Source: CAZGGW01 sp964525365 (GTDB lineage: Bacteria > Bacillota_I > Bacilli_A > RF39 > UBA660). From it: 25,177 nt of DNA. Below, one piece after another: positions 22,905 to 25,177 of this stretch. Positions within the stretch are counted from its first letter, which is position 1. Every line of letters starts with the position of its first letter. The stretch covers positions 1 to 25,177 of the forward strand of contig CAZGGW010000013.1 in the NCBI GenBank assembly GCA_964525365.1, written 5' to 3'. The notes under the pieces are model-generated. The model did no database searches and was not told where the DNA came from. It worked only from the letters and a program-made list of their open reading frames with translations. A program made the position numbers and the translations under genes.

Positions 22905-23441
22905 TTATTTATGTAATTGTTTTTGTAACGGAATCTCTTCTACTTCAATAAATTGGTTATTATTAATGGGGCTAACATCATAATTTATTAAATTATCTAT
23001 ATTTTCACTATAATAGTTTTCAATTCTCTTTTTAAGATTATTATATTGTCGTAAACTATCTTCAAAATATTTTAAAACTTCATCTAAAGATTCATCAGAA
23101 TTGATTAAAATGGCAGCAGCCTTAAAATCATCAATTTTCTTTTTAATTGCGTAATATTTATCTTCTTTTTTTAACTCAGATAATTTTGAATTACAATAAT
23201 ATAAACTCGAAACAATGGTACTAACTACAAAAAGTCCTGAAACAGCAGAAATTATTGAAATTGGAAGTGTTAATGAAACTGACACGGAAATTAATGCTAT
23301 TGCTCCCATGATAATTGTCGTATTTAATATTCTATTAGATTTATGTTTCTGCGTTTTTAGTTTCTCCAACTCAATATTAGATTCCTTTTCAAGTTCTTTT
23401 ATTTCTTCTTCCATATCACCTATAATTTTTGCCTTTTCCAT
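22905..23441 (-). CDS. Unknown small membrane protein with coiled-coil ends
   Basis: A 178-aa protein I cannot assign. It has a charged helical start (about 1-36, Glu/Lys-rich, coiled-coil-like), two adjoining hydrophobic helices (about 39-57 and 61-82) forming a hairpin in the membrane, then a second charged helical stretch (about 86-145) and a polar tail. Both ends would lie on the same side, probably the cytoplasm. The ATG at 23441 is preferred because GAGGTG lies 4-5 bases before it; the in-frame GTG at 23450 is part of that ribosome-binding site. A TATAAT box (23468-23463) with a weak -35 lies upstream, after the ppdK terminator. Confidence 0.75.
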   Translation of the reverse strand: MEKAKIIGDMEEEIKELEKESNIELEKLKTQKHKSNRILNTTIIMGAIALISVSVSLTLPISIISAVSGLFVVSTIVSSLYYCNSKLSELKKEDKYYAIKKKIDDFKAAAILINSDESLDEVLKYFEDSLRQYNNLKKRIENYYSENIDNLINYDVSPINNNQFIEVEEIPLQKQLHK

Positions 23442-23472
23442 AAAACTCACCTCTGTAATAATATTATATTAC

Positions 23473-23502
23473 AAAGAAAAAAGTTTTAAAACTAAAACTT
23501 TT
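23473..23502 (-). terminator. ppdK terminator
   Basis: The minus strand has a perfect 10-bp stem (23493-23502 with 23479-23488), a 4-base loop and a T-rich tail (TTCTTT). The ppdK stop codon lies at the loop side of the 5' arm. Confidence 0.75.
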
Positions 23503-25177
23503 CTTTTACAACTGCTTGCGCTGCAGCAAGTCTTGCGATTGGTATTCTATAAGGACTACAAGATACATAATTAAGTCCAATACTATTACAAAATTCAACT
23601 GAACTAGNNNNNNNNNNCTCCACCATGTTCTCCACATATACCTAATTTAATATCAGGTTTTACACCTTTTGCTTTTTCAGTGGCAATTCTAACCAAACTT
23701 CCAACTCCAATTTCATCTATTCTAGCAAATGGATCACTTTCAAATATTTGTTTTTCATAATAAGTGCTTAAAAATTTCCCGGCATCATCTCTACTAAATC
23801 CATAAGTCATTTGTGTTAAATCATTGGTACCAAAACTGAAGAAATCTGCTTCCGTGGCAATTTGATCAGCTGTTAATGCCGCTCTTGGTATTTCAATCAT
23901 CGTACCAATTTTATAATTTAATTTATAATTTTGTTCCTCAAAAACTTTTTCTATTGTTTCTACAACTATATTTTTAACATATTTAAATTCTTTTAATTCG
24001 CTTACTAGCGGAATCATAATTTCAGGTTCCACTTTAAGCCCAGTTTTATCAACATTAATAGCCGCTTCAATAACTGCTCTTGTTTGCATCTTAGCAATTT
24101 CCGGATATGTTACTGCAAGCCTACATCCTCTATGCCCCATCATAGGATTGAATTCATGAAGTGAATCAATTCTAGATTTTAAGCTTTCAAAACTCATTCC
24201 TAGTTCTTTAGCAAGCGAAATAATTTCTTCGTCAGCATGCGGTAAAAATTCATGAAGAGGTGGATCTAAATAACGAATAGTTACTGGATTACCTTTCATT
24301 GCTTTATATAATTCTTCAAAATCACTTCTTTGCATTGGTAATATTTTTTCAAGAGCTTTTTCTCTTTCTTCAATGGTTTCAGATACAATCATTTGCCTTA
24401 CTGCAAATATTCTTGATTCTTCAAAAAACATATGTTCTGTTCTACAAAGTCCAATACCTTCGGCGCCAAATTTCATGGCTTGTTGTGCATCTTTTGGAGT
24501 ATCTGCATTTGTTCTAACTTTTAATTTTCTTACTTTATCAGCCCAACTCATAAAAGTCTCAAAATTTCCAGTTATTGAAGTTTCTACAGTTTTTATAAGA
24601 CCTTCATATACTTTTCCAGTAGAACCATCCAAAGAAATATAATCGTTTTCCGTTAAAATTGTTCCATCATTTAATATTAAAGTATTATTGTTTTCATTTA
24701 TTTTTAGATCTCCACAACCCGAAACGCAACATCTTCCCATACCACGTGCGACCACAGCAGCATGTGAAGTCATTCCACCGCGCATTGTCAATATTCCTTC
24801 TGCCAAATTCATTCCCTCAATATCTTCGGGTGAGGTTTCCAAACGAACCAAAATCACTTTTTCACCATTATTTGTACGTTCCAAAACACTTTCTGAACTA
24901 AAACATATTTTACCAGTTGCAGCTCCAGGTGAAGCTGCTAATCCAGTGGCTATAAGTTTTCCATTTTTTAACTCCTCACTATCAAAATTTGGATGTAATA
25001 ATTGATCAAGTTGTTTTGGTTCGACTTTTAATAAAGCATCAGATTCAGTAATTGCTCCTTCATTTACTAAATCAACGGCAATTTTTAAAGCTGCAGACGC
25101 AGTCCTTTTACCATTTCTAGTTTGTAACATAAATAATTTTCCGTTTTCAATAGTGAATTCCATATCTTGCATATCTT
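23492..25177 (-). CDS. ppdK: Pyruvate, phosphate dikinase, C-terminal part
   Basis: Interconverts pyruvate + ATP + Pi and PEP + AMP + PPi. The 5' end lies beyond the right edge; about the last 560 codons are present. Visible parts are the end of the ATP-grasp region (EFTIENGKLFMLQTRNGKRT), the phosphohistidine swivel domain with GGMTSHAAVVARGMG (catalytic His) and the C-terminal PEP/pyruvate barrel with GTNDLTQMTYGFSRDDAG and GICGEHGG (catalytic Cys). Ten Ns (23608-23617) interrupt it right after GEHGG. Beyond them the frame resumes as SSVEFCNSIGLNYVSCSPYRIPIARLAAAQAV and stops at TAG (23494-23492). A gene call that ends at the Ns would miss these ~38 residues. A terminator overlaps the stop. 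Confidence 0.95.
23608..23617. other. Assembly gap (10 Ns) inside ppdK
   Basis: Ten ambiguous bases lie between the GEHGG codons and SSVEFC. The family reads GGDPSSVEFC, which needs only 3 bases between the flanks (a GAT CCT join), so the 10 Ns look like a fixed-length placeholder. Confidence 0.9.

Noticed and set aside
23442..23450. GTG start at 23450 for the small membrane protein
   Set aside because: The GTG is part of the GAGGTG ribosome-binding site serving the ATG at 23441.

Overview
The window is strongly AT-rich and uses the standard stop codons. It looks like the chromosome of a low-GC Gram-positive bacterium, probably an uncultured member of the Bacilli. The evidence is the gene set: a fused SecDF, a ComN-type regulator next to secDF, a Phe T-box ahead of pheST, a single long Rel protein, a LemA/DUF2207 pair, a lepA-hemW cluster and pyruvate phosphate dikinase (PPDK). 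The family-level placement is inference. A run of 10 Ns and a lepA frameshift suggest a draft or metagenome-derived assembly.

Layout. Nearly all genes are on the minus strand. From the right edge leftwards: ppdK (5' end outside the window), a small two-helix membrane protein, frr, a sigma-A-type promoter plus Phe T-box leader, pheS-pheT, lemA, a DUF2207 membrane protein, lepA (broken by a frameshift), an unknown 311-aa protein and hemW. Next comes a short region of mixed orientation (about 9.37-12.2 kb). It holds tRNA-Ser(GCU), an HNH-like gene overlapping a DUF192 gene, an Flp-type pilin, a GspE/PilB-type ATPase and a type IV-type prepilin. To the left is a tightly packed minus-strand operon: prepilin, proS, comN-like, secDF, rel, dtd. 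Then comes a second, very large prepilin-like protein (750 aa) with its own promoter, and finally the first 54 codons of mutS running off the left edge.

How the genes fit together. Most are housekeeping genes of translation (proS, pheST, frr, lepA, dtd, tRNA-Ser), protein export (secDF), stringent response (rel), mismatch repair (mutS) and pyruvate/PEP metabolism (ppdK). Embedded among them is a scattered pilus kit: an assembly ATPase, two class-III-signal prepilins with identical first 12 residues, and one Flp-like pilin. No platform protein or prepilin peptidase is visible. The ComN-like gene and the ComGA-like architecture of the ATPase make a competence or secretion pseudopilus plausible, but this is not shown.

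The features most worth a second look are the large prepilin, in which a 602-bp segment is duplicated perfectly while the adjoining domains have diverged; a Rel protein whose hydrolase active site is degraded while its synthetase motifs are kept; two genes whose promoters predict leaderless transcripts; and a lepA frameshift in a highly conserved motif. No CRISPR array, insertion sequence or phage gene was seen. The only stretch of 200 bases or more without a gene is the T-box leader and promoter between pheS and frr.
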